This document shows positions 8,603 to 17,061 of a DNA stretch of 64,000 nucleotides, in pieces. A program made the position numbers and the translations under genes. The notes beneath the pieces were generated by a model. The model was not told where the DNA came from and made no database searches. It was given only the letters and a program-made list of their open reading frames with translations. The stretch is from Pseudoalteromonas arabiensis (GTDB lineage Bacteria > Pseudomonadota > Gammaproteobacteria > Enterobacterales > Alteromonadaceae): NCBI RefSeq assembly GCF_001550155.1, contig NZ_LRUF01000008.1, forward strand, positions 372,001 through 436,000, written 5' to 3'. Each line of letters starts with the position of its first letter. Position 1 is the first letter of the stretch.

Positions 8603-10300
8603 CTAATACCCAGCTGCTTGACCATCTTTACGGGTTTCAGATGCACCATAATAAACACCGGTTTTAGGGTCTTTCAATATAGCTTGATAACCACCATAGG
8701 GGCCAACGGCGTCTTGCAAAGTGTGGCCTTTCTTTATTAGCTCACGGCGGGTTTCCATTGAAAAACCTGACTCTAAGCTAACAAAACCACCATCCTCCAT
8801 GATTTCACCAGTTGGTTGCGATGACCCCGTATGCAGAATACGTGGCGCATCACCGGCTTCTTGCAGATTCATGCCAAAATCAATCATGTTGATAAGTATT
8901 TGAGCATGCATTTGTGGCTGCGTCGCACCGCCCATCACGCCATAACTCATATATGGCTTACCATCTTTGGTGACAAACGCAGGAATGATTGTATGAAATG
9001 GTCGTTTACCTGGCTCATATTGGTTCATGTGGCCTTTTTTAAGCGCGAACATTTCGCCCCGGTTTTGCAATACAAAGCCTAATTTAGCAGGTGTCATACC
9101 AGAGCCCATACCACGGTAATTACTTTGAATAAGCGAAACCATGTTGCCGTCTTTATCGGCGGTCGTCATATAAATAGTATCGCCTTCTACTGGGCCTGCA
9201 TGGTCACGTTTTGCGGCCTTGTTAGGGTCTATCAGCTTGCGTCTTTGGTCAGCATACTGCTGCGAAATAAGTGTTTGTACAGGAATCGTGTTAAACGCTG
9301 GATCCGCGTAATATTTTGCACGATCTGCAAAAGCGAGCTTTTTCGCCTCAACAAAGGTATGGACGTATTCTGGGCTATCAAAGCCCATTGCTTTGATATC
9401 GTAACCCTCAAGAATATTAAGAATTTGCTGTGCAGCAATACCTTGGCCATTTGGTGGCAATTCCCAGAGCGTATACCCTCTATAATCAGCGTTCACAGGT
9501 TTGACCCACTCGCTATGGTGCGCAGCTAAATCTTCATAGGATAAGTAGCCGCCGTTTTCTTGCATGTAGCGACCAATTTCTTTAGCAATATCGCCTTTAT
9601 AAAAGGCATCGCGGCCGTCTTTGGCAATTTTGCGATAGGTGCTTGCAAGGGCTGGGTTCTTAAAGATTTCCCCTTTTTCAGGCATGGCCCCATTTGGCAT
9701 ATACACATCTTTAAAGCCCGGATATTTGCCACGAGCAGCAACACTTTTTTGCATGTAATAGGCAATCAGTTCAGACACTGGGAAGCCATTTTCAGCGTAG
9801 TCGATAGCAGGTTGGAGTAAGGCTTTCATTGGTGTTTTGCCAAACTTTTTATGTAACTCAAACCAACCATCGACAGCACCAGGAACCGACACTGGTAACG
9901 GCCCATAAGCAGGAATGGTGTCGCCTTGTGCTTTTAAGGTATCGAAAGACAAGCTTTGTGGTGAACGACCAGAGGCATTTAAGCCGTATAGTTGCTTGCT
10001 TTTATTATCCCAAACAATGGCAAATAAATCCCCACCAACTCCACATCCAGTCGGTTCAACAAGGCCAAGCACTGCGTTTGCCGCAATCGCCGCATCAATG
10101 GCATTACCACCATCTTTTAGTACTTGTAAGCCAACCTGCGTAGCTAACGGCTGTGATGTTGCAACCATACCTGATTGTGCGATGACTTCTGAACGGCTAG
10201 CAAAGTTATGGCCTGTGATGCGATCGTAAGCTTGGGTAGAGCCTGCTGTAGCTAAGCATAGAGCTAACACTATCCTTTTAATGAGTGGAGTTGGTTTCAT
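8603..10300 (-). CDS. ggt: Gamma-glutamyltransferase / glutathione hydrolase, exported
   Basis: A 565-residue Ntn-hydrolase that would cleave gamma-glutamyl bonds (glutathione and related peptides) in the periplasm. An N-terminal signal peptide is visible (MKPTPLIKRIVLALCLATAGSTQA). The family core is intact: VASQPLATQVGLQVLKDGGNAIDA-type start, PTGCGVGGDLFA, GLNASGRSP, and the autoprocessing site GDTIYMTTADKDGN whose Thr becomes the N-terminal nucleophile of the small subunit. Downstream come SNYRGMGSG and GGATQPQ. The GDT-type processing site resembles YwrD-like members more than E. coli Ggt. It is monocistronic, with 130 bases upstream holding its promoter. Confidence 0.93.
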   Translation of the reverse strand: MKPTPLIKRIVLALCLATAGSTQAYDRITGHNFASRSEVIAQSGMVATSQPLATQVGLQVLKDGGNAIDAAIAANAVLGLVEPTGCGVGGDLFAIVWDNKSKQLYGLNASGRSPQSLSFDTLKAQGDTIPAYGPLPVSVPGAVDGWFELHKKFGKTPMKALLQPAIDYAENGFPVSELIAYYMQKSVAARGKYPGFKDVYMPNGAMPEKGEIFKNPALASTYRKIAKDGRDAFYKGDIAKEIGRYMQENGGYLSYEDLAAHHSEWVKPVNADYRGYTLWELPPNGQGIAAQQILNILEGYDIKAMGFDSPEYVHTFVEAKKLAFADRAKYYADPAFNTIPVQTLISQQYADQRRKLIDPNKAAKRDHAGPVEGDTIYMTTADKDGNMVSLIQSNYRGMGSGMTPAKLGFVLQNRGEMFALKKGHMNQYEPGKRPFHTIIPAFVTKDGKPYMSYGVMGGATQPQMHAQILINMIDFGMNLQEAGDAPRILHTGSSQPTGEIMEDGGFVSLESGFSMETRRELIKKGHTLQDAVGPYGGYQAILKDPKTGVYYGASETRKDGQAAGY

Positions 10301-10431
10301 CGTTATTGCCCTTTTATTGTTTTATTCACTATAAAAAGCAATTTAAAGCTAAGCAAAAGCTTTGCGTCCGAAGACCAAAAAATACGACTATTGCCAACAA
10401 CCGAGCTAAATTAGACTTTCATTAAGAAAAA

Positions 10432-11247
10432 CTAATAAATAGCGTTACCGGTAAAACACTCTTTTAACATAGCGGATGCATAAGGGTGGCTTTGCTGAGC
10501 CGAAGGTATAAACTGACTAACAATATCGTCAACTTGCTCGGTTGCTTTTAACTGCTTTAAATGACTTTGTAACTCTTTTACGGTTTCAATTGATGTGCTT
10601 TTATTCAGAGCTAAGTAGTTTCCAGCCAGTGCAGGATGGTTAAGCGCAAATACGGGGGCTAGCTGTTCGGGACTTAACCCCACTTTTTCTAATTGAGAAG
10701 CCAGTGTTAAGGCCGAGCCAATTAATAAGTCGTGCTCGCCTCTTTTAAACATTTTTAGCTCTTCAAATTTTTTTGAGTAAGTTAAAAAATGCTGACCTTC
10801 TTCCAGATTTAAATCCATTAAAACTGAGTGATATACATCTCCCCGTGCCACACCTACGGTGTAATTTCGTAAAGACGCCATACTATTCACAGTTATATCT
10901 GAGCGAGTCGCTAACTTATAAAAACATGTTTGCCCAGAAGCTAATGGACCAACCCAATAAAACTTCGATTCTCTTTGTGCTGTGCGTGAAGTTGAAAAGA
11001 TGCCACTATTGGCTCTCGTTGAAACTAGTTGCATCGCTCTTTTCCAAGGGTATAAGTCAATAGTACAGTGTAAATTTGCGTTTTCGCAAAGAAGCCGAAC
11101 AATCTCTGTGTTGATTCCCGTAATTTGGTCTTCTTTTTCGAAATTATAGGGAGGGAAAGACTCAGTATACAGTGTCAGTGTTTTTTGTTTAGCAAGCACA
11201 TCCCCTACAAACATAAAAAACAACACGCTTAGCAGACGTATTAACAT
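10432..11247 (-). CDS. Periplasmic solute-binding-like protein (SBP_bac_3 family)
   Basis: A 271-residue exported protein with a signal peptide (MLIRLLSVLFFMFVGDVLA). The start was placed at the Met of MLIRLL because an upstream Met (11259) would add MELT before the signal core. The mature protein starts LTLYTESFPPYNFEKED, the standard opening of family 3 extracellular amino-acid-binding proteins, and keeps the NTEIVRLLCENA and GVARGDVYHS stretches. No ABC permease or ATPase gene is nearby. Similar orphan proteins in marine gammaproteobacteria are often environmental sensors or partners of signalling proteins, and a response-regulator gene lies 28 bases upstream. The ligand is unknown. Confidence 0.8.
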   Translation of the reverse strand: MLIRLLSVLFFMFVGDVLAKQKTLTLYTESFPPYNFEKEDQITGINTEIVRLLCENANLHCTIDLYPWKRAMQLVSTRANSGIFSTSRTAQRESKFYWVGPLASGQTCFYKLATRSDITVNSMASLRNYTVGVARGDVYHSVLMDLNLEEGQHFLTYSKKFEELKMFKRGEHDLLIGSALTLASQLEKVGLSPEQLAPVFALNHPALAGNYLALNKSTSIETVKELQSHLKQLKATEQVDDIVSQFIPSAQQSHPYASAMLKECFTGNAIY

Positions 11248-11274
11248 AGTCAACTCCACACGAAACCTATCACT

Positions 11275-11643
11275 TTAGTCATGCTTAACAATGCGGCTCA
11301 GCTGTTTATTTAGGGTATTCAGGCAAAATGGTTTAATAATAAAGCCATCAACTTTAGCACTAATCATATCTGTCACGGTCTCTTTACTGTCTTCGCATGT
11401 GACCATTAAAACAGGGATACTCTTAAAATCAGGTGTATCTCGCATTTGCATAAGTAAGCATTTACCATCCATTTTTGGCATATGCAAATCAGTAATGACT
11501 AGGTCAAAATGTTGCTTTCCTAATAACTCAATAGCTTGATTGCCATCTGTTGCTTCTGTGATGTCATCATAATCAAGGCGGCGCAACATGTTTATTAAAA
11601 CATGGCGCATTAAAGGCATATCATCGACAACAAGAATTTTCAT
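11275..11643 (-). CDS. Single-domain response regulator (CheY-like)
   Basis: A receiver domain of 122 residues with no output domain. The acidic pair Asp7-Asp8, phospho-acceptor Asp52 (LVITDLHMP), switch Thr82 (LMVT) and Lys104 (IIKPF) are all present, so it should be phosphorylatable. I take the start at MKILVVDD (11643), not the Met three codons upstream, because the receiver fold begins there. The solute-binding-like protein gene follows in the same direction and may be coexpressed. No histidine kinase lies nearby, so its partner is elsewhere. A chemotaxis- or stress-type adaptor role is possible but unproven. Confidence 0.9.
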   Translation of the reverse strand: MKILVVDDMPLMRHVLINMLRRLDYDDITEATDGNQAIELLGKQHFDLVITDLHMPKMDGKCLLMQMRDTPDFKSIPVLMVTCEDSKETVTDMISAKVDGFIIKPFCLNTLNKQLSRIVKHD

Positions 11644-11709
11644 ACTAAGCACACTAGCTTTTATAATATCTTAAGCTTAGTTTGCATACTCAATAACGCA
11701 ATGGAGTAT

Positions 11710-12249
11710 TCAAGCTAAGATATCAGCCACTAATTGGCTTAGTCGAGCAATCTTACTATTACTCAATTGCCGATAATCGAAGTAAGGGCATACGATAACC
11801 TTATCACTCTTGCTAATGGCAAACTCATCATCTATCCAAGTTAGTGGTGAATTAAGCTGCCCTGATTGAATCAGTTTTTTAGCATGAGTACGACCTGCAA
11901 TAATATGCAATTGGTTACTTACATCTAAAAGTGGCGGACTAAACAAAAGCGCAGTGCAACTGTTAGCTTGCAGTAATAAATCATCTCGGAAGGTTTGCCA
12001 GTCACACGCTTGCTTTGCAAATTTAAAATGCTCACTAGGCAGAGCAAATAACACCTTAGCATATACGTTAAAAACTTTTCTCCAGCCATTGCCGCAAGCT
12101 TGATTTATGCTATTAATTTCGCCTGCTTGCATTGCATGCAAAAAATTGAGTGTTTGCCACGGCGCCATGGGTGGGCGCTTTTCAATATATACTGCAACGG
12201 TGAATTTGCTGTCTCCAAAACCCTGTAGCCGTTTCTTTGTGTCCATCAT
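11710..12249 (-). CDS. Conserved hypothetical protein downstream of yaiI
   Basis: A 179-residue soluble protein without signal peptide or membrane segment. Visible landmarks are [22 protein letters not shown] near the N-terminus, [18 protein letters not shown] in the middle, and [11 protein letters not shown], where the GRTHAK cluster could be functional. I do not recognise the family with confidence. Its start overlaps the stop of the YaiI-family gene by four bases (ATGA), so the two are translationally coupled and probably work in the same process. Confidence 0.65.
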   Translation of the reverse strand: MMDTKKRLQGFGDSKFTVAVYIEKRPPMAPWQTLNFLHAMQAGEINSINQACGNGWRKVFNVYAKVLFALPSEHFKFAKQACDWQTFRDDLLLQANSCTALLFSPPLLDVSNQLHIIAGRTHAKKLIQSGQLNSPLTWIDDEFAISKSDKVIVCPYFDYRQLSNSKIARLSQLVADILA

Positions 12250-12695
12250 AATTTTTTTGCAAGAATGCGATCTAAATTATTGGCAAAGTTTTGCCTGTCG
12301 GCTTGGCTAAGAGGCGGTGGCCCTCCCGACATTTCAACTCCACTAGAACGCATTGTTTCCATAAAATCTCGTACGTTTAATCTAGAGCGAATATTCTCCG
12401 TGGTATACAGCTCTCCACGAGGATTCAGCGCTTGTGCATTTTTTTCTATTACTTCTGCAGCAAGTGGAATATCACCTGTGATAACCAAGTCACCCGCTTC
12501 AACACGTTTCACAATCTCGTTATCAGCAATATCAAACCCTGATGAAACCTGTATACGCGAAATAAACTTTGAAGGTGGGATACGCATCGCATGATTAGCA
12601 ACCAGCGTTGTAACTGTTTGCGTGCGCTCTGCTGCGCGAAATAATATCTCTTTAATAACAGTAGGACAGGCATCCGCATCAACCCAAATTTTCAT
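12246..12695 (-). CDS. yaiI: YaiI/YqxD family protein (DUF188, PIN-like)
   Basis: A 149-residue protein with the full family signature: [24 protein letters not shown] at the start, a central [23 protein letters not shown] block, and [10 protein letters not shown]. The conserved acidic residues (Asp6, Asp8, the later D-x-x-V and GD) are the set expected of a PIN-like nuclease fold, though the biochemical function of this family is not established. It is coupled to the hypothetical gene that follows and diverges from the lipocalin gene. Confidence 0.92.
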   Translation of the reverse strand: MKIWVDADACPTVIKEILFRAAERTQTVTTLVANHAMRIPPSKFISRIQVSSGFDIADNEIVKRVEAGDLVITGDIPLAAEVIEKNAQALNPRGELYTTENIRSRLNVRDFMETMRSSGVEMSGGPPPLSQADRQNFANNLDRILAKKL

Positions 12696-12797
12696 AGCAC
12701 TCTCGACAGAATTTTTAAGTATGAGATAGTTTACCGTAATTGAACTTATTTACCGCTATTAACGTATTAAAATATTTGATTTTAAAAGGAGCTTTAC

Positions 12798-13331
12798 GTG
12801 CGCAACTTCCATAAACTTCTCATTATAGCAATTACCTCTACGATACTCTCTGCGTGTACTGGCACTCCAGAGAACATAAAACCTGTTGAGAACTTTGAAC
12901 TCAATAAATACACAGGTACTTGGTATGAAATTGCGCGGCTAGATCACTCTTTTGAACGTGGCTTAGAAGGAATAACAGCTCAATATTCAGTAAACCCTGA
13001 TGGCAGTGTAAAAGTAATTAACAGAGGCTACAATCTTGAGGAACAAGCATGGGAGCAAGCCCAAGGCAAAGCTAAATTTGCGAGCAAACCTAACATAGGT
13101 CATTTAGAGGTTTCTTTCTTTGGCCCATTCTACAGCTCATATGTGATTTTTGAATTAGATAAAGAAAATTATCAATATGCATATATCACCGGCTACAACA
13201 AAGAATATTTATGGTTCCTATCAAGAACACCCAAGGTGAGCGAAGCACAATTAAAAGACTTTAAAGACACAGCTAAAAAATATGGCTTTAAAACCGAAGA
13301 ATTAATCTTCGTTGAGCATGACAACCTGTAA
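12798..13331 (+). CDS. blc: Outer-membrane lipoprotein lipocalin (Blc family)
   Basis: A 177-residue lipoprotein: a signal peptide ends in the lipobox LSAC (lipidated Cys20). The lipocalin signature KYTGTWYEIARLDHSFERG (GxW at about residues 40-42) and the C-terminal YLWFLSRTP motif are present, as is the GLEGITAQY strand. Blc-type lipocalins bind fatty acids and lysophospholipids and are linked to envelope maintenance. AAAAGGAGCTTTAC before the start is a strong ribosome binding site. A perfect 13-bp terminator stem overlaps its stop codon. Confidence 0.95.
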   Translation: MRNFHKLLIIAITSTILSACTGTPENIKPVENFELNKYTGTWYEIARLDHSFERGLEGITAQYSVNPDGSVKVINRGYNLEEQAWEQAQGKAKFASKPNIGHLEVSFFGPFYSSYVIFELDKENYQYAYITGYNKEYLWFLSRTPKVSEAQLKDFKDTAKKYGFKTEELIFVEHDNL

Positions 13332-13350
13332 AGGGGATTTACAGGTTGTC
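13320..13350 (+). terminator. Terminator hairpin of the lipocalin gene
   Basis: Perfect 13-bp inverted repeat GACAACCTGTAAA / TTTACAGGTTGTC with a GGGGA loop, starting at the end of blc and followed by a short TTT. Its core (13327-13343) is also a member of the TGTAAA-N5-TTTACA palindrome set, so it may have a second role. Confidence 0.8.
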
Positions 13351-13483
13351 TTTAAAACATCATGGATGTGTAACACAACTGTCATTGAACCAAGGCAAAC
13401 TCTGCTTTATTAAATTGAAGCAACATGTGATCCCCCCAATTTAATTCCCTGCTCGGGTAGGCTATGCCTACCCATTTTTTTCA

Positions 13484-13501
13484 GATCAGTTTTTTACTAA
13501 C
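13484..13501 (+). promoter_or_regulatory. Remote Rep iteron, copy R1
   Basis: GATC-AGTT-TTTTACTAAC, a perfect match to the 14 fixed bases of the origin iteron, in the gap between the lipocalin and DUF3325 genes. It is about 41 kb from the array upstream of rep. Confidence 0.7.
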
Positions 13502-13505
13502 TAAG

Positions 13506-13841
13506 CTAGAAAATCATTACCGAAAAGCAACTTAACAGTAAAATTGATAAATTGAGTATACTGATATGCTTTACCCATGAAACAGTAAAACTATATAAAA
13601 TCATGAGCATAAGTACACTTAGCGCCATATAACCGCAAAACAATAATGCACCATATCCACCTTCGCTCAGTACAGATAACACTAAACTTAGTAAAATAGT
13701 GATCCAGCCTGTAGCTAAAAAGCTATGTCGTTGTTTATCCGTTAGCTTCTTTTTAAAAACTTCACGAAAATGGTTAAACTTTGCTAAAGCAAAACAATTA
13801 AATGCCATAAAGCACAAACTAAACTGCAGTAATTCCATCAT
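13506..13841 (-). CDS. DUF3325 membrane protein of iron-associated operon
   Basis: A 111-residue protein with about three to four membrane segments. Position and character match the DUF3325 member of the DUF3649-PepSY-DUF3325 trio usually found with siderophore receptors. Its start overlaps the stop of the PepSY gene by four bases. It is the last gene of an operon read from a Fur-like box at 15842. A copy of the Rep iteron (13687-13704) lies inside the coding sequence where the protein reads WITILL. The molecular function of the family is unknown. Confidence 0.75.
   Translation of the reverse strand: MMELLQFSLCFMAFNCFALAKFNHFREVFKKKLTDKQRHSFLATGWITILLSLVLSVLSEGGYGALLFCGYMALSVLMLMILYSFTVSWVKHISILNLSILLLSCFSVMIF
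13687..13704 (-). promoter_or_regulatory. Remote Rep iteron, copy R2 (inside DUF3325 gene)
   Basis: CTTAGTAAAA-TAGT-GATC on the plus strand, one mismatch (C for G at the first base) from the iteron consensus. It lies in coding sequence. Confidence 0.55.
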
Positions 13842-15439
13842 CCTTGTTGCTCCTTAAGGTCCTTGGGCTTTTGAAAACGGCGAGTACTTACTTTTTTGCT
13901 AGCAGTACGTAATTTTTTGCCCTGTAAAATAAACAGGCTTCCCGCAATAATGAAACCAAAATCAACGCAAAACAGCGTCCATTTTTGAGTTAGTAAATAA
14001 CTGATCCAATTTCCCTCGGTTGTCATAGCATTTACTAAAGGAACAGCAAAACATACCAATGCGTTAAGCCACGCTGCTAATTGCCATTGACGTTTAGAGC
14101 TACTTATTATTGCCAACACAGTCATTGCTAACCATGCGAGGAAGAACACGAGTATTTCTTTATCGGCACGCGCTACCATCTCTAAAGGTAATAATCGATT
14201 AGCAATAAAAAATGATGCCGTTGCAAATGGTAACCCCATCAGGGTAGCTAGATTTAACGTTTCTACTAATTTCAAGCCAACCCCAGCTTGCTGCTGCGGC
14301 TTTAAACGCTCCCTTAAACGTTTAGCCCACATAATGCAGCCTGTAGCAATCATTGCGCAGCCAGCGATACCACATAAGAAATATAGCCAGCGTAATAATG
14401 GGCTAGCTAGTCGCCCTGCGTGTAATGCTGTCATCGAATCATAAAAGCGTGCTGATGCCGACCAATCTTTACCTTGCTCAGCGAGTAGTTCGCCAGTACT
14501 ACCTGAAAATAAAAATGCCGCCCCATTATCCACGACCTCTTTACCTGTGTTCAAATACACACTCACGCGTGATGACTCTTTGTTTGCATCGCGAATAAAG
14601 AAGAAACCTATATCGGCATCAGGTGACTTAGTATAAACCTGATCTAAAATAGTATTCATGCTAACCAGTGGCGCAGGAACATCACTCGATTCGACACGAG
14701 CCCTGATAGGACTTGCCTCATTAAACATTTGTTGTAGCCCCTTCTCATACACCGTTTGAGCAGGGTAGGGGAAAACCATAAATATTAAGGTTATCAAGCC
14801 TGTATACGTAATCATAATATGAAATGGTAAGGCTAATACCGATGATACATTATGAGCATCAAGCCAACTGCGACTTCCTTTGTTTTTTCTAAAGCTAAAC
14901 ATATCTTTAAAAATACGCTTGTGAATAACAACACCAGTAATCAAGGCAATCAGCATAAATAATGATGCTAGACACACTAGCCAACGTGCCGTTCTGACAT
15001 CGATGTAATGCAAATCAAAATGCAGTCGATAGAAAAAATACCCGCCTTTGGTCTCTCTAGGCGGCGCAATTTGCTCATTGGTAGTAGGGTCTAAATAAGT
15101 CTCAGTAAATTTAGCGCGTCGTTGCCCTGACTGCTTAGGCTCAGCATAACTATAGGTATATAAAGGGTTACGAGGCTCAGGTAAATAAATACGCCATGAT
15201 GATGAGTCTGCTGCTTTATTTTGCAACTGCTCTACAGCATAGTTAATTTGCTGTCTTTGCTTAGCTAGGCGGTTATCTTGATGAGTAACAGTGTGCGTTT
15301 CTGGCTCGAACCAATAAGTAATCTCGTCTTTAAAAAAACTGATGGTGCCAGCAAAAAAAATTAAAAATAATAACCAACATACTAACAAACCAACCCAAGT
15401 ATGTAGCCAGGTCATTGAACGAAAAAAGTTCTCTTTCAT
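13838..15439 (-). CDS. PepSY-associated membrane protein (PiuB-like)
   Basis: About 533 residues with an N-terminal membrane segment (TWLHTWVGLLVCWLLFLIFFAG), a periplasmic PepSY-type region, further membrane segments in the middle (VCLASLFMLIALITGVVIHKRIFKD) and a C-terminal cluster of four or so. The family is associated with ferric-siderophore or iron reduction across the inner membrane. I take the start at the third codon Met (15439), which gives a four-base overlap with the DUF3649 gene. A Rep iteron copy lies inside at 13989-14006. The neighbours complete the usual trio, but no TonB receptor gene is adjacent. Confidence 0.85.
   Translation of the reverse strand: MKENFFRSMTWLHTWVGLLVCWLLFLIFFAGTISFFKDEITYWFEPETHTVTHQDNRLAKQRQQINYAVEQLQNKAADSSSWRIYLPEPRNPLYTYSYAEPKQSGQRRAKFTETYLDPTTNEQIAPPRETKGGYFFYRLHFDLHYIDVRTARWLVCLASLFMLIALITGVVIHKRIFKDMFSFRKNKGSRSWLDAHNVSSVLALPFHIMITYTGLITLIFMVFPYPAQTVYEKGLQQMFNEASPIRARVESSDVPAPLVSMNTILDQVYTKSPDADIGFFFIRDANKESSRVSVYLNTGKEVVDNGAAFLFSGSTGELLAEQGKDWSASARFYDSMTALHAGRLASPLLRWLYFLCGIAGCAMIATGCIMWAKRLRERLKPQQQAGVGLKLVETLNLATLMGLPFATASFFIANRLLPLEMVARADKEILVFFLAWLAMTVLAIISSSKRQWQLAAWLNALVCFAVPLVNAMTTEGNWISYLLTQKWTLFCVDFGFIIAGSLFILQGKKLRTASKKVSTRRFQKPKDLKEQQG
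13989..14006 (-). promoter_or_regulatory. Remote Rep iteron, copy R3 (inside PepSY gene)
   Basis: GTTAGTAAAT-AACT-GATC on the plus strand, one mismatch from consensus. It is intragenic, where the protein reads WISYLL. Confidence 0.5.
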
Positions 15440-15780
15440 AACCAACCCTTAATCAACGAAAGAATTACAAACTGGACACCTGTAGTTAGTAAAATAGTGA
15501 TCCAGACACGCTTTAATGACTTAACTGCAAACACCCAAATAAAAACACAACTATAAAAAAATACCGACAACGTAGTGGTTAATAACACACTGTCTAGCTG
15601 ATTCAAGGGAAGCAAGATGGCTAACAAAGAGATAAGTACACTGGTAAATACATAGCCCCCAAAGATGGCAGCAACAAACCGAAAGAATACCGATATTCGG
15701 TAAGATATGCTCACAGAGCGCTTTTTAAACACATTTTTAGGACGCTGCGAAGGCACTGCATCAATGGATTGTGAATGCAT
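15436..15780 (-). CDS. DUF3649 membrane protein of iron-associated operon
   Basis: A 114-residue protein with a charged N-terminus and three membrane segments (IAAIFGGYVFTSVLISLLAILLP-like, then two more). It fits DUF3649, the first gene of the DUF3649-PepSY-DUF3325 cluster. It starts 62 bases downstream of a Fur-like box, so the operon should be iron-repressed. A perfect Rep iteron (15485-15502) lies in the coding region at WITILLTT. The same nucleotide word encodes WITILL in the DUF3325 gene of this operon, although the two proteins are otherwise unalike. Confidence 0.75.
   Translation of the reverse strand: MHSQSIDAVPSQRPKNVFKKRSVSISYRISVFFRFVAAIFGGYVFTSVLISLLAILLPLNQLDSVLLTTTLSVFFYSCVFIWVFAVKSLKRVWITILLTTGVQFVILSLIKGWL
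15485..15502 (-). promoter_or_regulatory. Remote Rep iteron, copy R4 (inside DUF3649 gene)
   Basis: GTTAGTAAAA-TAGT-GATC on the plus strand, a perfect match to the 14 fixed iteron bases, within coding sequence. Confidence 0.65.
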
Positions 15781-15841
15781 GATAATCCTTTAAATAAACA
15801 CGAATAGAAAGCGCACTATTATAAACTGACAAAATAAAAAA

Positions 15842-15860
15842 GATAGTGATTATCATTTGC
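15842..15860 (-). promoter_or_regulatory. Fur-type operator
   Basis: GATAGTGATTATCATTTGC matches the Fur consensus GATAATGATAATCATTATC at 15 of 19 positions, with the central TGATTATCA intact. It is placed 62 bases upstream of the DUF3649 start, where it would overlap the promoter of the iron-associated operon. Confidence 0.75.
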
Positions 15861-15900
15861 GTAACCATGAAGAATAAGTAAATTTATTGAGTACTCTCTA

Positions 15901-15918
15901 GTTAGTAAAATAATGATC
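15901..15918 (-). promoter_or_regulatory. Remote Rep iteron, copy R5 (upstream of racemase gene)
   Basis: GTTAGTAAAA-TAAT-GATC on the plus strand, a perfect match to the fixed iteron bases. It is intergenic, 60 bases upstream of the racemase start and 41 bases from the Fur box, so it may overlap the racemase promoter. Confidence 0.7.
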
Positions 15919-15977
15919 TACTGGCTTTGCGAAGCCTAATATCATAAGGTGATATAAAAACCGAATGGGGTGCTTGG

Positions 15978-16676
15978 ATGCGAACAATAGGATTAATTGG
16001 CGGTATGAGCTGGGAGTCAACGCAAAGTTATTACCAGCTTTTAAATCAAGGTGTTAAAGAAAGCCTTGGTGGACTGCATAGTGCAAAAATAGTACTGGTA
16101 AGCTTAGATTTTGCCGAAATAGCAAGATTACAACAGCAACAAGATTGGCCACAGATGGCAGAGATACTGATCAAAGCAGCCAAGCGAGTGGAGGCTGCAG
16201 GTGCGAATTATTTATTAATTTGTACCAATACAATGCACAAATTAGCTGAGCAAGTACAAGCTGCGATTTCAATTCCTTTATTACACATTGCTGATGCAGT
16301 TGGTGAAAACCTGATCCAAAATAATCATAAAAAGGTCGCTTTACTTGGAACCCAGTTCACTATGGAACAGGATTTCTATAAACAACGACTAGCAGATAAA
16401 TTTTCTATTGATGTGTTAGTCCCAGCAGCACAGGAGCGAGCCATCATTCATAATGTTATTTATAATGAATTATGCAAAGGGATTATAAAATCAGAGTCTA
16501 AAGCTGCGTACTTAGCAATTATTGATAAACTAAAACAGCAAGGAGCTGAGGCAGTAATTCTAGGTTGTACAGAAATCGCATTACTAGTACAGCAAGCTGA
16601 TACTTCAATGCCGCTGCTTGATAGCACTACGCTACATTGTGAAATGGCCCTTGAGCATAGCCTTAATGAGGAATAA
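15978..16676 (+). CDS. Aspartate/glutamate racemase family protein
   Basis: A 232-residue PLP-independent amino-acid racemase. The two catalytic cysteines sit in their usual settings, LICTNTMHK (about residue 83) and ILGCTEIALL (about residue 195). The N-terminal IGLIGGMSWEST motif marks the YgeA / broad-specificity branch rather than cell-wall MurI. It would interconvert L and D forms of an acidic or other amino acid in the cytoplasm, notable given the D-amino-acid locus at 25-37 kb. It is the first of four closely spaced plus-strand genes; the next begins 3 bases after its stop. Confidence 0.9.
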   Translation: MRTIGLIGGMSWESTQSYYQLLNQGVKESLGGLHSAKIVLVSLDFAEIARLQQQQDWPQMAEILIKAAKRVEAAGANYLLICTNTMHKLAEQVQAAISIPLLHIADAVGENLIQNNHKKVALLGTQFTMEQDFYKQRLADKFSIDVLVPAAQERAIIHNVIYNELCKGIIKSESKAAYLAIIDKLKQQGAEAVILGCTEIALLVQQADTSMPLLDSTTLHCEMALEHSLNEE

Positions 16677-16679
16677 ATA

Positions 16680-17042
16680 ATGTCAAACCATCATACTTTA
16701 AATTACGTTGAATTTGCTGCGAGCGATTTAACAGCAACTAAAGCTTTCTTCCAGCATGTGTTTAAATGGCAGTTTACTGACTATGGACCTCAATACACCG
16801 CATTTAGCTGTGAATCTGCAGGCCTAGACGGGGGCTTTTATCAAGCACCATTAAAATGTCTATCAACGAATGGTGGGGCGTTGTTAGTGCTTTACTCAAA
16901 CAACATTAAGGAAACTCAATCACAGGTTGAGAGCCATGGCGGTAAAATAATAAAACCTCTTTTTAATTTTCCGGGTGGTTATCGCTTTCATTTCACAGAG
17001 CCAAGCGGTAATGAACTAGCTGTTTGGTCAAAACAAGCCTAG
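16680..17042 (+). CDS. VOC family (glyoxalase/bleomycin-resistance fold) protein
   Basis: A 120-residue protein with one beta-alpha-beta-beta-beta pair: LNYVEFAASDLTATKAFFQHVFKWQFTDYG at the start and VESHGGKIIKPLFNFPGGYRFHFTEPSGNELAVW at the end. The Glu of YVEF and the FTEPSGNELAVW strand are typical vicinal-oxygen-chelate metal-site positions. The substrate is unknown. It starts 3 bases after the racemase stop, so the two are probably cotranscribed. Confidence 0.88.
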   Translation: MSNHHTLNYVEFAASDLTATKAFFQHVFKWQFTDYGPQYTAFSCESAGLDGGFYQAPLKCLSTNGGALLVLYSNNIKETQSQVESHGGKIIKPLFNFPGGYRFHFTEPSGNELAVWSKQA

Positions 17043-17059
17043 ATCATATTTTTACTAAC
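17042..17059 (+). promoter_or_regulatory. Remote Rep iteron, copy R6 (abuts start codon of UDG-like gene)
   Basis: GATC-ATAT-TTTTACTAAC, a perfect match. It ends 2 bases before the ATG of the uracil-DNA-glycosylase-like gene and occupies the place where a ribosome binding site should be. It faces copy R7. Confidence 0.7.
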
Positions 17060-17061
17060 TC

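Noticed and set aside
8721..10229. Several open frames on the strand opposite the gamma-glutamyltransferase gene
   Set aside because: They are shadows of a strongly supported coding sequence and have no family features or ribosome binding sites.
13361..13380. GGATGTGTAACACAA as a Ter site near the remote iteron cluster
   Set aside because: It resembles E. coli Ter only if a gap is allowed and lacks the AGTA-N-GATGTGTTC form of the three sites at tus.
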